Positions 26,920 through 51,895 of a stretch of DNA of 64,000 bases are shown here, piece by piece. The notes under the pieces are model-generated. The model worked only from the letters and a program-made list of their open reading frames with translations. It ran no database searches and was not told the DNA's origin. The DNA lies in the NCBI RefSeq assembly GCF_040954645.1, contig NC_092803.1:83996417-84060416 (forward strand), in the 5' to 3' direction. Source of the DNA: Diabrotica undecimpunctata (taxonomy: Eukaryota > Arthropoda > Insecta > Coleoptera > Chrysomelidae). Position 1 is the stretch's first letter. Every line of letters starts with the position of its first letter. A program made the translations under genes and the position numbers.

Positions 26920-27598
26920 TATATTAATAAATTGTATTTATAAATACATATTAAATTAAGATTAATTAAACTAATTAAATTAAAGTTAAAAACTAATTAT
27001 TGTTGTGTATTGTGATTGTGCTATGCCAAAACAACTAAATAGTCTCTAAAAAGCTGATATGCTTTCATATAAGATAGATTATTTTGAACAAGAAATAATG
27101 GCGGGACGTTTTTATTATTAATGCTCTAAAAGTGGTAAGTTTAAAATTTAGAATATATAATTTTGTATTAAAATATTTTCTTATGTATTTTAGTGTGTTG
27201 CAGTAATCTTAAAACTAAGTGTATTTACTGTTAATATAATAGTTTGACAAATAGTTGACATTTTAAAAATTCCTCACTTACTAAATATTCTGATGTTTTG
27301 GTGAGCTGTGTGGTTCTGACGTCGTAAATCTTGGATGACGTGCACGCATTATTATATGAAAAATACTATATACGTGGTCCTTTTTTCTCAATAAAAGGCG
27401 GCGCGAGGCAGAAATATTTATTCTGGTGGCTTTTGTAGGTGAAAGAGGAGGTTTTCCATCCATAGAAATAACGCGTTCGTCGTTACAAATTTATATGGGA
27501 GTCAATCTGCACAATCATTACATATGTAATGCTATAGGTAAGAGAGAGCAGAAAGAGAAAAAGAATTAGACAGTATATGGTGCATCGTTTGCTGTATA
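26920..27598. other. Intergenic sequence with inverted-repeat pieces
   Basis: Positions 27519-27552 (minus) match 28889-28925 (CTCTCTCTTACCTATA, ACATATGTAATGATT), bracketing the element at 27599-28494. A 60-codon minus-strand frame at 27281-27463 has no recognisable domain. Confidence 0.4.
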
Positions 27599-28494
27599 TA
27601 GTTCACCCCAAACCCTTCTTTCAGTGCGTCACACTCACGAATTCTCTCTAACGTATTAAGCTAGAAGTGACAGAAAAAAACGTGAGTCTGTGATTATTAT
27701 ACATAGAACTTAGAAAATTATATTTCGTTCACGGGTATTTGAATATTAAAGCGAAGTCTACTTACGGATATATAATTGGTCGGAGTTTAGAATACGCTAA
27801 ATAGATATCCAATCAATGATGCGCATAAATATAATTTGACGCAGATGGTCTCTATAGTGATAGTACTTTGACAATGTCAACTGATAAAATGATAATTGTG
27901 ATTCCAGGATAGTATTTTTAGACATTTTACAGTGAAAATTTAATTTTGTATTTATTGTCATAAAAATATTTTAAATATGCCGAGACATACCGAGAAAGAA
28001 CAAAGACTAATATTAAAATTATTAAATTATTTTCAATTAGAAAAAGAGGCTGGGGCAACTTTATTACCAGTTTCTGCCGTTCGTGAATTAAGTTTTAAAT
28101 TCTAAAAAATATTCATATTAGTAGTTTAAATACTATACATTTTAGCCATAGTGTTTGTAATAAATAATAATAAATACATAAATAAATCTTAGGTAATTAA
28201 GCACTTTCCTTGGAGTGTATAGAATAGGAAGTATGACAAACTGCCGTTCCAATATAATGCACAATAAAAATTTTTATACAGGACGGGACCTCTAATATGT
28301 AAATTAAAAAAAAAATTGAATTCTTAAAGTTTTTACTCCACATTTTCAAAAAATGACCTTTTCACATTTAGCCGATTACGATCCTTCAACTGCCAGATTT
28401 AACTAAAATGTCATGCAATAATTCTCGACATTCTTAAAATCCTATATGACGTCAAAATTAGTGACGCACTGAAGGAAGGGTTTGGGACAGACTG
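27599..28494 (+). mobile_element. Internally deleted Tc1/mariner-type element
   Basis: The left end TAGTTCACCCCAAACCC and the right end (minus) CAGTCTGTCCCAAACCC match and continue TTCxTTCAGTGCGTCAC on both sides. TA lies at 27597-27598 and 28495-28496. The interior retains only the start of a transposase frame. The element is about 0.9 kb. Confidence 0.8.
27977..28105 (+). pseudogene. Transposase N-terminus, 42 codons
   Basis: The frame reads MPRHTEKEQRLILKLLNYFQ, then LEKEAGATLLPVSAVRE before a stop. This matches the conserved beginning of a widespread insect DDE_3-like (Tc1/mariner-type) transposase, which normally continues for several hundred residues. The rest has been deleted. Confidence 0.65.
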
Positions 28495-28852
28495 TATAAA
28501 CATTTGACCTGTAATAGGAGTATAGTAAGTAAATGAAGGATTGAATCAATATTTTAATGAAAATATATATATTTTTATTTTCATATATGTATAAAAGGAG
28601 TTGAATGCAAAAAAAAATTTTACACATACTCTGCAGCAAAATTCATTGATAATTTTGTTATTAATATAAAAATAAAATACAATACACTGCCACATAATTC
28701 AATATTATAATACAATACAAATTAAAATGCAATATTCATAAGTATTTAAAAATGACAATATACATAACTTACGCATATGTTTAATTTACCATGATAATAA
28801 GATTAATAAAAAAATAATAATATTAATAAAAATTAAATATGTTTACAAAAGG
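28495..28852. other. AT-rich intergenic sequence, nothing seen
   Basis: No gene or repeat recognised. Confidence 0.4.
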
Positions 28853-29010
28853 AACATTTTTATTCTCGAGAGAGAAAATATATTTTTTGTCTCTCTCTTA
28901 CCTATATCTTACATATGTAATGATTTTGCCGATTCACTCAATATATACGAATACACACACATTTCCAACGTCTAACGCGCGTATAGAAGTATAACTTCAA
29001 AAAATGTTTG
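28853..29010. repeat. Direct repeat, first copy
   Basis: It shares ACAAAAGGAACATTTTTATT, GTCTCTCTCTTAC, CGATTCACTC and CGCGCGTATAGAAGTAT with 29638-29800, at a spacing of about 785 bp. The pair could be LTR-like or a duplicated repeat unit. Confidence 0.75.
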
Positions 29011-29358
29011 TGGAAGATAAAAATAAAAAACCAACAACTCGGATTATGTTGTAAATTTTTAATTTTATTTTAAAATTTAGCAATTTTGCGTATATTGCAT
29101 ATATCTAATAAGACTAACGTGGGGTTTTTAAATATTTCAAAAATAAAAAAGGAAATTCATATTGGATTCGAACTCACATATACCAGCGTATAAACCAAAC
29201 ACGTAAGAAATTTGCCAATTAGACATGACACTAACGTATTTCAAAATTGACAGTTCTCGGTCATACAGTGATTTATTGTAATTATTATTTTGAAATACAA
29301 AAGCCTAAAATAATTATGAACATTTAATAAATAATACAAAACATATCACATAAATAAT

Positions 29359-29632
<274 letters not shown>

Positions 29633-29637
29633 AATAT

Positions 29638-29800
29638 TAATACAAAAGGAACATTTTTATTCCCGATAGAGAAAGAGGGAGAAAATATATCTTCTGTCTC
29701 TCTCTTACTCATATCTTACATATGTAATAATTTCACCGATTCACTCCCGTGCAAATTTCCAACGTCGACCGCGCGTATAGAAGTATGACTTAAAAAATAT
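29638..29800. repeat. Direct repeat, second copy
   Basis: Second copy of the repeat at 28853-29010, in the same orientation, directly after the microsatellite. Confidence 0.75.
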
Positions 29801-31078
29801 AATTTTGGTCCAAAATTGGATATCGGTACGTGGTTTTCCAATTAAGGCGACGTTGTGTTGATTAAAACCTTATCATACTATAATAGTCTTGCGTTATTTC
29901 ACCCTACCACTTGAATTATTCATTTGAGTAACTTTTATCTAATTTATTATATATTGTAAAACAGGAAAGGTTAGTATAATAAATTATAGATGTGTACCAA
30001 TACTTAAAAAAAATTTCACTTTACTCACTAAACACCACAGTCACCAGTCACGTTCCAAGGTACGTAACGAACTCCCTAACGAAGTTTTTCAAACTAATCT
30101 GTGAATTTTTATATATTTTTTGGAAGAGCTCTAAAAAACAGTAATAACTTTGACAGTTCTCCAGAGTACCAGGAATTATAATTGGAAAAATAAAAAGAAA
30201 ATTGATATTATGCGTCTAGCAACCCTTAAGATATCGATTGGTTAAGGAATATCATATTCTCCGAGCCAATATATATGGATAATGATTAATTTTCTTTAAG
30301 AAACAATCACGGCTATCGCTATCTAATACACGTATTTGAAAGAAATTTTACACTGAAACAAGGCCTTGAGGACAACTATATCTGCAGAATTTTTATATAT
30401 TTTTTAAAAGTAATATTGCCCTTAAGGTATTTGATTGTGGTATTTTAATAATATTTACTATCTCGAATGGGAATGAACCACAATTTCAGTTGAAAATACG
30501 TTTATTTTGACGTTTCGATTTTCACTTCAGTAATAATTTTTTAACCCGTCCTACTGCAGCTAATTGGCCTATTGTACAATGGATCAATTCTATAATTGAT
30601 TTGAATTATAAGTTCTTGAACTGTTTTCTTTGTGGCATTTTTATGTCAACTATTATGTTTTATCGGAATCAACTATAATCATTATTTAATAATACGAAAA
30701 AATACCATGTTTAGTTCTAAAACGTCGTTGATGGCCCTCCCTAATATAACACGTCACTGTCTTTATGTGTTTGATTGACTTTGACTTCTGTCAAAAAGCA
30801 GTTGTCAAATTTATTTGCGTCAAAAAGTTTTTCTTTTTTTTTTATTAAACATCTTTTCATATATGGTCACGTTTGTTATTGGAATTGTGCCGATAAAACA
30901 CATTTTGTGCTCTCAAGCATAAATAATAGGTGGGTTAAAATAATTTTATAAATGTCTAAAATCACTTTTCTTTTCGCCCATGCTATACAATTGGTAATTA
31001 GGGAAAGCCTCCTTTTAAAATGTAAGACTATGTATATCTCACGTGGGATAATATTTTTGCATTTCCAGAATTGGTAAA
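29801..31078. other. Upstream region of the licorne-like gene
   Basis: The promoter and 5' UTR should lie here. TTTGCATTTCCAG just before the start codon (ending about 31068) could be an acceptor for a 5' UTR exon. Positions 30497-30690 hold a dispersed repeat (TTTTGACGTTTCGATTTTC, then GAACTGTTTTCTTTG) partly shared with 14218-14280. Confidence 0.45.
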
Positions 31079-43175
<12,097 letters not shown>

Positions 43176-44578
43176 GATTCGTGTGTTGTTTGTTAGTTTT
43201 CGGCGCATTTTTTTAAATTCGAGAAGCATGGTGATAGGAGCCGCAAAGTTTACTACAACATAGAATATATACTAATAAGTTTCAATTAGATGATTTTTTC
43301 TGTTACATTTGTGATATTTTAAATGAAAAAGGTTTCAGTTTGCTTTTAAAATAAAATTGTGATTTATATTTTGATCTTAAAAGAGATATCAAAATATAAA
43401 GTGGAAGGAAAAATTATGTTTTTACATGTGTTATCAGATCGACACAAAAATAGTCGATCGATGCACTCTAGCTGAGCTATAATTTCGCAACTCATGCCAT
43501 TCCCAGTAAGTGATGTTATGCAAGTTTTTATAATTATTCATTACTACTTAGTTATACATTATACCGTATAATGGAAATTTTAAAACAAATTGTTTTTAAT
43601 TCTCTTTTTGTTTTTTACAGACGCCTAACAGTAACTACCGGTTTCTATCACCAAACTTCCATTTTCTGTTTTATTATCTTCTGTATCATTTTTAATTTCT
43701 GCATTTTTAAACAATCGTTCTGTTTTTATGGTAGTAAGATTATTTTTTAAATTGTGGCCAAGCCACCTTTAATTTTTATCTGTTTAGTTGGCGATTTTTA
43801 GCAGATATTTTATTTTCCATAATTTTTTAATAGAAAAATATATTTTTAGAGAAACAGTATAGTAGAAGCCGGAACAAATTGTTCACGAATAGTTTTGTAC
43901 ATAGGTTTGGAATTTGGATACTCTCTGAAGTTGTAATTAAATCAACATTACAAATATACATTATGGCTAAAAAAGTATTAAGGGTTCATAATAGAGATAG
44001 GACTCTACCATAAGAAAATACCCATAACTATATATGAGCCTTTCTCTGCTATTTGGAAATTTTCTATACAAAACTGTCCCTAAACAAATTTTATTAACTG
44101 TTGAGAACGTTTGATAATAAAATGAAGGGCAATAGTAAATTAAATATATATCTTTAAAAAAAGCCCACACATTTTTCTCTTGGTTTTTGTTTTGGACAAT
44201 TTTATGCAAATCTGTGACAGGGACTGTCGAAGCCATCCAGGGAAATGTTTTTGTGGACAAAAACAATTGTTAAGTTTAATTTGACAAAAAACATTACTTC
44301 TGCTAATTGATTATCACAACCTATATTTTAGATTAACATACATACTTTTGAAGTAACTTAAGTCATTAATATTAATTATACGATGCCTTACACAAAAATC
44401 AATGTTAACATGGTACTTCAGGAAAAACCTTTAAATTAATTTATTTGTTCAAAATCCGCTACAGATATTAGAAAATAATAAAATAATTTTCTTCCTTTTA
44501 GACATAAATCTAGAATCTGGTAACTTTTGCAATATTTGGTCAAAACTGACATCAGAAATCTGAAAGTGAGAAAGTACT
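43176..44578 (+). other. Probable 3' UTR and downstream region of licorne
   Basis: The stop codon is at 43173. The first AATAAA-like signal is near 43350 (TTAAAATAAAATTG), and another follows much later near 49000, so the transcript end is uncertain. A 99-codon minus-strand frame at 43967-44266 has no domain that I recognise. Confidence 0.4.
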
Positions 44579-44995
44579 ATTTTGTTTAGTGCTACTACTG
44601 CGTCTGCTAGTAACAATCGCGTCTCAACCGTTTGTAACAACAGTCCCCTGGTAGGATTGTTAAAATTTGTTTAAAATAATTGATTATCTAGTAGCTAAAA
44701 CACAGTCGTTTCTTTAATGTGATATTTTTAAATAATTTTATTTTATCAAGTATTTTATGTAAAAATAGGTCCAGTCCCCTTGCTATGTAAAGGCAAAGGG
44801 ACTAGTATTTTTACACGAATAAAACAACATGATTTAAACATATCAGATTAAAGAAACGGCTGTGGCTACATACTGGATAATCAATATTTTAAACAAATTG
44901 TCGTTACTAAAACTAAACTTACCAGGGGACTGTTTTCACTAACGTCTGAGACGCGGGGCTAACCAGCAGACGCAGTAGTAGCACTAAACAAAATA
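44579..44995. repeat. Fold-back element, arms of about 200 bp
   Basis: Arms read TATTTTGTTTAGTGC, CTACTGCGTCTGCT, CAGTCCCCTGGTA and TCGTTTCTTTAAT on the left, with complements on the right. The centre, near 44778-44812, is CCCCTTGC...GCAAAGGGG-like. CCAGGGGACT recurs at 45370, outside the arms. No ORF. Confidence 0.8.
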
Positions 44996-45148
44996 ACGTT
45001 TGCCCGCTTAGTTCTACAATAGGACAAACTTCACATTGATTGCGTTCCGTTTCACGATCTAAATATTCCGCGCACCAAAACAAACTTTGACTTCGTTTGG
45101 TTTACAAATTTTAACAGAGGACTGTTTAAATAATTTGAGGGCAGCATT

Positions 45149-45149
<1 letters not shown>

Positions 45150-45205
<56 letters not shown>
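45150..45205. repeat. (TA)n microsatellite
   Basis: Pure TA run after the fold-back element. Confidence 0.96.
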
Positions 45206-45207
<2 letters not shown>

Positions 45208-45542
45208 ATATAAATTTTATTTTAAAAATATAATGGTGATGATATAATGATAAAGAAACGTGTACCAGTTTTTTTATGCATTTGGAGATTTTTTATTCAG
45301 TTATTAAAAACAAAAAAAATAAATACTTATTAAAATAACAAGATTTGTAATTCTGGAAAAGGTACATACCAGGGGACTTGTTTTAAGGTTCACTTATTTA
45401 AGTATTCCATTATTAAATTACTAAATATACTGTGACGTGCCAAGAATACCTAGTAATATATCGTTATTAATAGAAAAATATTAATATTTATTACATAAAA
45501 TTAGGTTGGGACATAAATTTTCCATTTAGTGGAGAATTACTC

Positions 45543-45653
<111 letters not shown>

Positions 45654-45774
45654 CAAATACTGAATTTATTACAATTTTTTATATACATATCTCTTAGGGT
45701 TAGGTAAGTAATTGATAAAATTTTATAAAAATTTAACTGTTATAAAAAATATAAAACATTAAATCTCCACGATG

Positions 45775-46420
45775 TTTTCTGCACTCAAAAATACTTCTGG
45801 GCATGCTCCTAATGAGATGATCACTTTTCTCTTGAGGTATCTCATCCCAGGCTACTTGCACCTCGTGCTGCTAGAGCCGGTGGGATGAAATAAACGGAGT
45901 AATATTTTTCCCATAATAGCTCAGACGTGTTCAGAGGCTAAAAAATCGGGCGATTTAGGAGGTCAAGGCAAAAACTCGATTTGATTGTCTTCGAAATGTG
46001 CCAACGTAATTCTGGCTGTGTGCGGTCGCGCATTATCTTGTTGGAAAAGTGGGTTTTGGAGCATCAGTATATAAACCAGAACATATAGATCCACCATCTC
46101 CTGGATGTAATGCACGGCGGTCATGTTGCCTCCGATGAATATCAAAGGTGGCCAGCTTCTATAGACAATAGCTCTCCATACAATACCATAATTCCAATTG
46201 TGTGATGCACACATTTTTCCATAGAAAGTTCAGGACTTTGCCTTTCACCATGTCGCCTTCTCACCCTTGCACGGCCATCATCCATCACCAAACAATCTGG
46301 ATTCATCACTAAAGACAATTCACGCAAGCTTACTATTCGCTCCCTATAAACTCGTAAGTTTCTAATGTTATAATATATTTTACGATGATCAAAGCCAATT
46401 GTAGCTACAAAATACAACTA
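45775..46420 (-). pseudogene. Tc1-like transposase fragment
   Basis: On the minus strand: MDDGRARVRRRHGERQSPE, HTIGIMVLYGEL (a decayed WG motif), then in another frame FIGGNMTAVHYIQEMVD and NPLFQQDNARPHTARITLAH, whose QDNARPH holds the second catalytic Asp of Tc1. After it, degraded SPDF..EHVWAIMG (DE motif) reaches about 45850. The N-terminal HTH region and inverted ends are missing, and the frame breaks several times. Confidence 0.85.
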
Positions 46421-46439
46421 CCGTGTACTTTTTTTGTAA

Positions 46440-49400
46440 AAAGAGATATCACAAAAATCACTTTATCAACAAAGCTGAAAAACTGATCGTTTTTGTCTTA
46501 ACTCAAATAAGAAACGTATTCCTAACAATTAGTTATAATAAATTCAGTATTACTGGATATACTACTTTTATTTGAATTTCTTTGTTTCAATGGTTTGAGT
46601 TAATAAAGCAGTTTTGATTATTGTTAAAACGTTTTGGTGAATTGCCATTTTCAGCGAACAATTAATTCATTATTAGTTTATAACTTAACATAATCAAATA
46701 CTAAATAAAGTGTTCATCGAAAGTAGTTACTTGAACAACACTAAAGTGTTCTGTTAATCCCAGACCGGTAAACTATGGAACTTCAGACAAAAGTATTACT
46801 GAAACTTCACGGTCAGGAAATGTATTTTGTGTGTTCAGTGGTATGTTGCATGTGTTTTTAGATATGCTATAATTTATTCTCTTAAAGGATGACTTAAATT
46901 TCTATAATCCATGTAAAATTGATAGCCCCTTGTATAATGGAAAATATATAAAAGTAGATATGGAGCTTTCCAAGAATTTTTCAAAATTGTTTTGAAATAA
47001 GAGTTTTAAATTTGCTCATGATACTTTTAAAATTCTGACAGGTTGCATGTCTGTAGTTTGTTTTGGTAATTTTCGTTTATAAGAATGTCAGTATTTTGTG
47101 AAAAAGTCATATTTTAGATGTCTGTTAGTATTAGCATTGCTAATTACCAGGTATTCAATACCACTGTCACTTATCTAATTTGTTCATATTTGTAGCGGTA
47201 ATCAAATCTGGGAGGTATTTGTGATAATTCATACTTTTTGTATTATCGCATAGATATTATGACTTTATTTTAATCTTTTTAATAATCCAAGATATATTTC
47301 TTGTATCTAATAGTTTTGTAATCAAACATCAAAATCTGGTAGAAATTTTAAAGGAAACTTATCTTATTTTTTACTTTATTTATGACATCGTGTTGATATA
47401 TATTTCGACCCCAGTTTAAAGATTTTATACGAATTTTGCAAAATTAGTGGAGAGCCAAATTAGACAAATTTGAATGCTATATGTGTAAACTATAGTCGTC
47501 ATCTTAGTACAAATTGGAACAAATTCATAAGACTAGAAACTGATTATATATTTGCATTAACTTGTATATATCCATGTAAATTGGTTCATTTATAATGTTC
47601 ATCTTGTTCGAGTGCCACATTCGTTTTTTAAATAGCACCCAAAAAAATATAAAGAGTCTTCACAAACTTGCAGAAAATTCAAGTATATAAAATTAAACAT
47701 ACACTATAATACAGTAAATGAGAAACTGTTAAAAAATATAATTATGAAACATTTAAGAGGATAAAATTAAAGATTTACAATGTCAAGTTGAAAAGATAAT
47801 TTTCTATAGTGTATTATAGTTTTTATTGGTTCTTTTATTCTTTTAAACTGCAGATGAAAGTAACAAATTATATAAAATATGTCTTCAGTTTCTAACCTTA
47901 ATCTCACATAACTAGTTAGTGTACTTGAATTTTCAATGATCGTAAAAGTAGTCTGTGTTATAAGAGGCTATTTTTAAGTGATAAGAACAAGTTTGAGTCA
48001 GAAAAGCCTAAAAATTATTAAATGTTTTCATTGTAGAAAAAAGCGTTGTAGCAAATGTACACAAAACTTATTTCTTATACAAACAATACCTCTGTGATTT
48101 TGTGTGTACATCCTTGTAGAACCCCACGGTTCGCTGTTATTTTATAACCTAAAAATGATATTTTCCACCACGTAAAGAATATCAATTGCTCGAACGCTTT
48201 AGTAGTGTAAATTAGAACGAATGACTTTCAGACTAATTTTATACTTGAAACGTCAGTTTTAATTTTTTTGTTTCTTCGCTGGGTATTATTTTAAACAGAC
48301 AATTTTTATTGTGGTATTGCACTAATTTGTGACATCACAGTATTTTTTATTTCGTTCCTTTTCTTCGATTAACCAAATAATTTTGTGGGGTAGGAGGTGC
48401 TAAGATTTTTTAAAGAAGGAAAGTGTAATTTTGTTGAAATTTAAAAGATATTAGATATAAACTGATCGCTGAGATGGGTAATATTGTGGGCCATTAAAGG
48501 TTTATTTATTTAATATTTAGTCTCAAAATGGTTTTGTACTATACATAACGTACAAAACAATCAATATAAATCATTTATTCATTTTTTTATGTTGTATATT
48601 TGCTAATTACTACCAAGCCAATGTTTACAGAAAAAATTAATTTTTCAAATTTTATTAGAGTATAAATAATAAATCCATTGATTGATAAAGATTGGAGCGT
48701 TACAAATGAAATTAGCCAAGTGACTGATTTAAAAGTGTATGCATATATATTGTAGTCCTAATATACTTATAAGTGAGCACTTGGTTATATATTTCAACTT
48801 TAGATAAGATTATAAAATATATAGTATTTAAAAATAATTATCGTGTTCAGTGATCTGTTAATACTAATGTCTCCGACTCACGTAGTTTGGAGCACCACTG
48901 CCCAAGAAATAATTTTTCATAATTTATTTTATTTACTGTACTCACTCTTAAGTTTTAGCGAAGTAGTTTTAAGTTATAAGAAATGTGTGATACTTTTAAA
49001 TAAATTAAAGACAACTTTCTAGTATTTTTATTTACAAACATTCCAGTCTTAAGTACAGTATGACGGAAAACAAGCCGGATATGAAAGAGGGCTCCTTTCT
49101 TTTAGCTCTATAAAAATTCGCTTAGACTAGTTTTGGCAGCGATTATTACACCTTGTATGGCATGTACCAAAAGTTTGGGATTCGAATAGTAGCAATGCAG
49201 TATTACCAGGTGCGTGTACTGATACGTCTAGTTTTATACAATCCTACGATGTCCATTAGTTGCCCTTTAAGATTCGACTCATCACATTCTATATTTTATC
49301 ACCACCACTGGCAACCCTTTTTGAGCCTTTGCCTGTTCCAGAATTCTCCATTCTGATCTGTTTAGTGGTTTTTTCTCCAATTTTTTATTTTTGTTTATTT

Positions 49401-50118
49401 ATATAGGTTTTAATTATAACATTTTATATTTGTTCTGTGTATATTAGAATTTTTTTTTGGAATTTCGTCTTCCATTCTTTCCACATTATCCTATTTAACG
49501 CAGCCGTCCTATTTTAATGATGTTACGATATTCGGATCCTGGTATATTTTGTATAGTTGTATGATGTTATCTTTTTCGTCAAATTTCATTTTTTATATTT
49601 GATCAATATAGCCAAATTCTTATTTAAGCTTTTCGCCACGCGAAAATCTAATGGTTGTGATCGGCGACTACAGCGCATTATTCGCAATGGTGACAGATTG
49701 TAGCTTCAAAACGTCTGAATTCACCTCATGAATTATTAAGCGACCGTTTTTTTTACTTTAGTTGGCAATTCAACCATTCATCACCCTAAATCATAAATAT
49801 CAGGACATGACATTTATGATTTTTTTATAATCAATACAAAGACATTTTTTCCAGTTTTAATCAAAGCCGTATATATCAACATATAGTGAGCAGTCTATAG
49901 GGCTAATTGACGACATCGTCGCTGTGTCTCTGTCTTCCATCAAGTAGGTATAACGGCGTCCCTTGTGGTGGGTGAGATAATGAGAAGAGTTTCAATGCGC
50001 TAGAGTGAGATAGATCGGAGAACCGCACGAGATCTTGTCGTCAGTAAGCGCGACCGGTATGCTCTGTCTATGTTAATATATACGTCTCGGGCTTTAATAA
50101 GAAAATTTTAAATAAGTT

Positions 50119-50120
<2 letters not shown>
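46440..50120. other. Long stretch without a recognised gene
   Basis: AT-rich sequence, fairly free of obvious TE coding remnants. It may include a long licorne 3' UTR (an AATAAA lies near 49000) or intergenic DNA. A weak hammerhead-like pattern lies near 46629-46654. Nothing else is supported. Confidence 0.35.

Positions 50121-50194
<74 letters not shown>
50121..50194. repeat. (TA)n with short (TATG)n microsatellite
   Basis: TA run followed by ATGTATGTATGTAT. Confidence 0.97.
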
Positions 50195-50206
<12 letters not shown>

Positions 50207-51139
50207 ATTATTCTGTGGAAATAACTAACTTCAAACAACGTAATTTTTATTGCACAGACTGCTTCTAATTACGTTTTTTTCAATACCTCTTATATTTTTG
50301 ATATATATGTCTTTAATTTATTTAATTATGCAAAACGCTGTCTGATATGAAACTTGTGTTAATTGTCCACTTATTTCTACACAATCTTCCATTGAAATAT
50401 TCGGATTTCTGCTTTGAATAGCTTCAAACGCAGATTTTATTATTCACCTTTCTCTTAAACTTAGAAATTGTCATTTGTTACTTCTTCTACAGAAATTCCT
50501 ACAACTAGCATCACTCTCTATTTTCTTAAAGCAAATACACGAGATTCCTGACATAACGACTATGTTTCAACCACTGTTACAAGGTAGAAGGCTGAAGCGT
50601 TTTTTATATCCCCAAATATGTTATTTTTAGATCTTGGCAATTCAAGGTTCGTATTGATTATCCTATCTCTTATAGATGACACGACTAAGTTATTGATGTG
50701 TTTTTGAATTTCAAGTGATATTACTTACAACTATTTCGTATTTAAGTAGAGAATAAAAAACTCTAGCACCAAGTAAATGTACCAAGCACTGCACAATACA
50801 AAATGCATTGTGAATTAAATTAATTCTGGCCAACCCAAATAAAAAAAATGCATTTTGGTCCCAAACTTTTGTTCCATTCGGTTAAAAATCTAAAAATAGG
50901 TAACAACAAGAAAAACAATTTAATAAGGAAGACAAGAATAATTAAATAGTAAGATTAGAAGAAAATGAGTAAGTTCAGTTAATTTTTAATCAATTTCGAT
51001 ATAGACAAATATACTCAGCTGTTACTAATTAAGAAGTCTGTATGTTATACAGACGGACATACATGTCTGTATGTCAGAAGTCTGTTTCAATATATGTCGT
51101 GTACAACTCGCTGCACACACTCCTAACAATATTTCAAAA
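50195..51139. other. Unassigned sequence; possible HTH fragment on minus strand
   Basis: The minus strand near 50330-50455 reads SAFEAIQSRNPNISMEDCVE then SGQLTQVSYQTAF, which could be the N-terminal HTH of a transposase. No catalytic motif follows. The palindrome-like GTCTGTATGTTATACAGAC lies near 51040. Confidence 0.3.
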
Positions 51140-51360
51140 ATTAAAAATTTAGATAAATGCAATTACTATTTTAGTTGGGAATACAAAACATTAATAAACA
51201 AATTTTGTTTTTTTGTTACTTGATGAAAAATTCAATTTAACCTGACTCATTCATATTGATAATTCAGACATATATTATACATTTAAAAAAATAAAACTTT
51301 GAAATGATATTGCCGAGTATCGTTCCTGGGACGACTTTTAGTGGTGACCTGGCGAAGTTT
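51140..51360 (-). repeat. Inverted copy of the dispersed repeat in piggyBac
   Basis: It matches 32825-33080 in reverse orientation (GTCGTCCCAGGAACG, TATAATATATGTCTGAAT, ATGAGTCAG). No ORF. Confidence 0.75.
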
Positions 51361-51855
51361 AACTTGAGAATACCCGTCAGAAAAATTATAGCGTGTGATT
51401 CGTCTTTAAAAAGATAACCACATGCAATGATGACAGTAAAATTCTCCTGTTAGTGATTCCGTAGTAAATCAGGAAAAAAACCTGACAATTCTATCTCGAC
51501 ATTGTAAGTATTTGGTCTAATATTTAGTTTACCCTCAATAAATACCAAACTCTGATTTTATATGTATGTTTTTTAAAATTTTAAAAGCATAAATCATGTA
51601 TCATCGATGTTATTGACTTAGTAATAGTAGTATATTTTTTTATGGATTTCCTCTTTTAATATGGGTAACCAGACTTTACTGCATTTTTCCGAGGAATTTG
51701 CGACGTATTTTTGTCTCATTTAGCATAATTAGTAATCATACTAATTAGGCTATTATATATATATATATATATATATTAGCTAAGATTAATACTATTACAA
51801 GAATTAATATTAAACTCAACAGGCTTTCGGGTTGAACCGCGTCGATTATGACTGC

Positions 51856-51895
51856 GCCGAACTTTCGACATCCTCTCTGATGTCTTCTTCAGGGC
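51856..51895 (-). ncRNA. Hammerhead-ribozyme-like motif in PLE 3' region
   Basis: On the minus strand: GCC, core CTGAAGA, extra A, stem II GACATC/GATGTC, GAAA, GTTC and GGC. It has the same architecture as 39211-39255, including GCC/GGC helix I and the extra A. PLEs are known to carry hammerhead motifs in their terminal repeats, so the context fits. Activity is untested. Confidence 0.65.

Noticed and set aside
29150..29230. tRNA-like stretch on the minus strand (GAGTTCGAATCC, like a pol III B box)
   Set aside because: The arms flanking the T loop do not pair and no proper anticodon stem can be drawn. At best it is a decayed SINE head.
43967..44266. 99-codon minus-strand frame downstream of licorne
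   Set aside because: No homologous-looking motif, AT-rich codon use, and no splice or start support.
46629..46654. Hammerhead-like CTGAAAATGG...CCAAAACG on the minus strand
   Set aside because: The core is CTGAAAA rather than CTGANGA and the GAAA is lost, so it is too degenerate to call.
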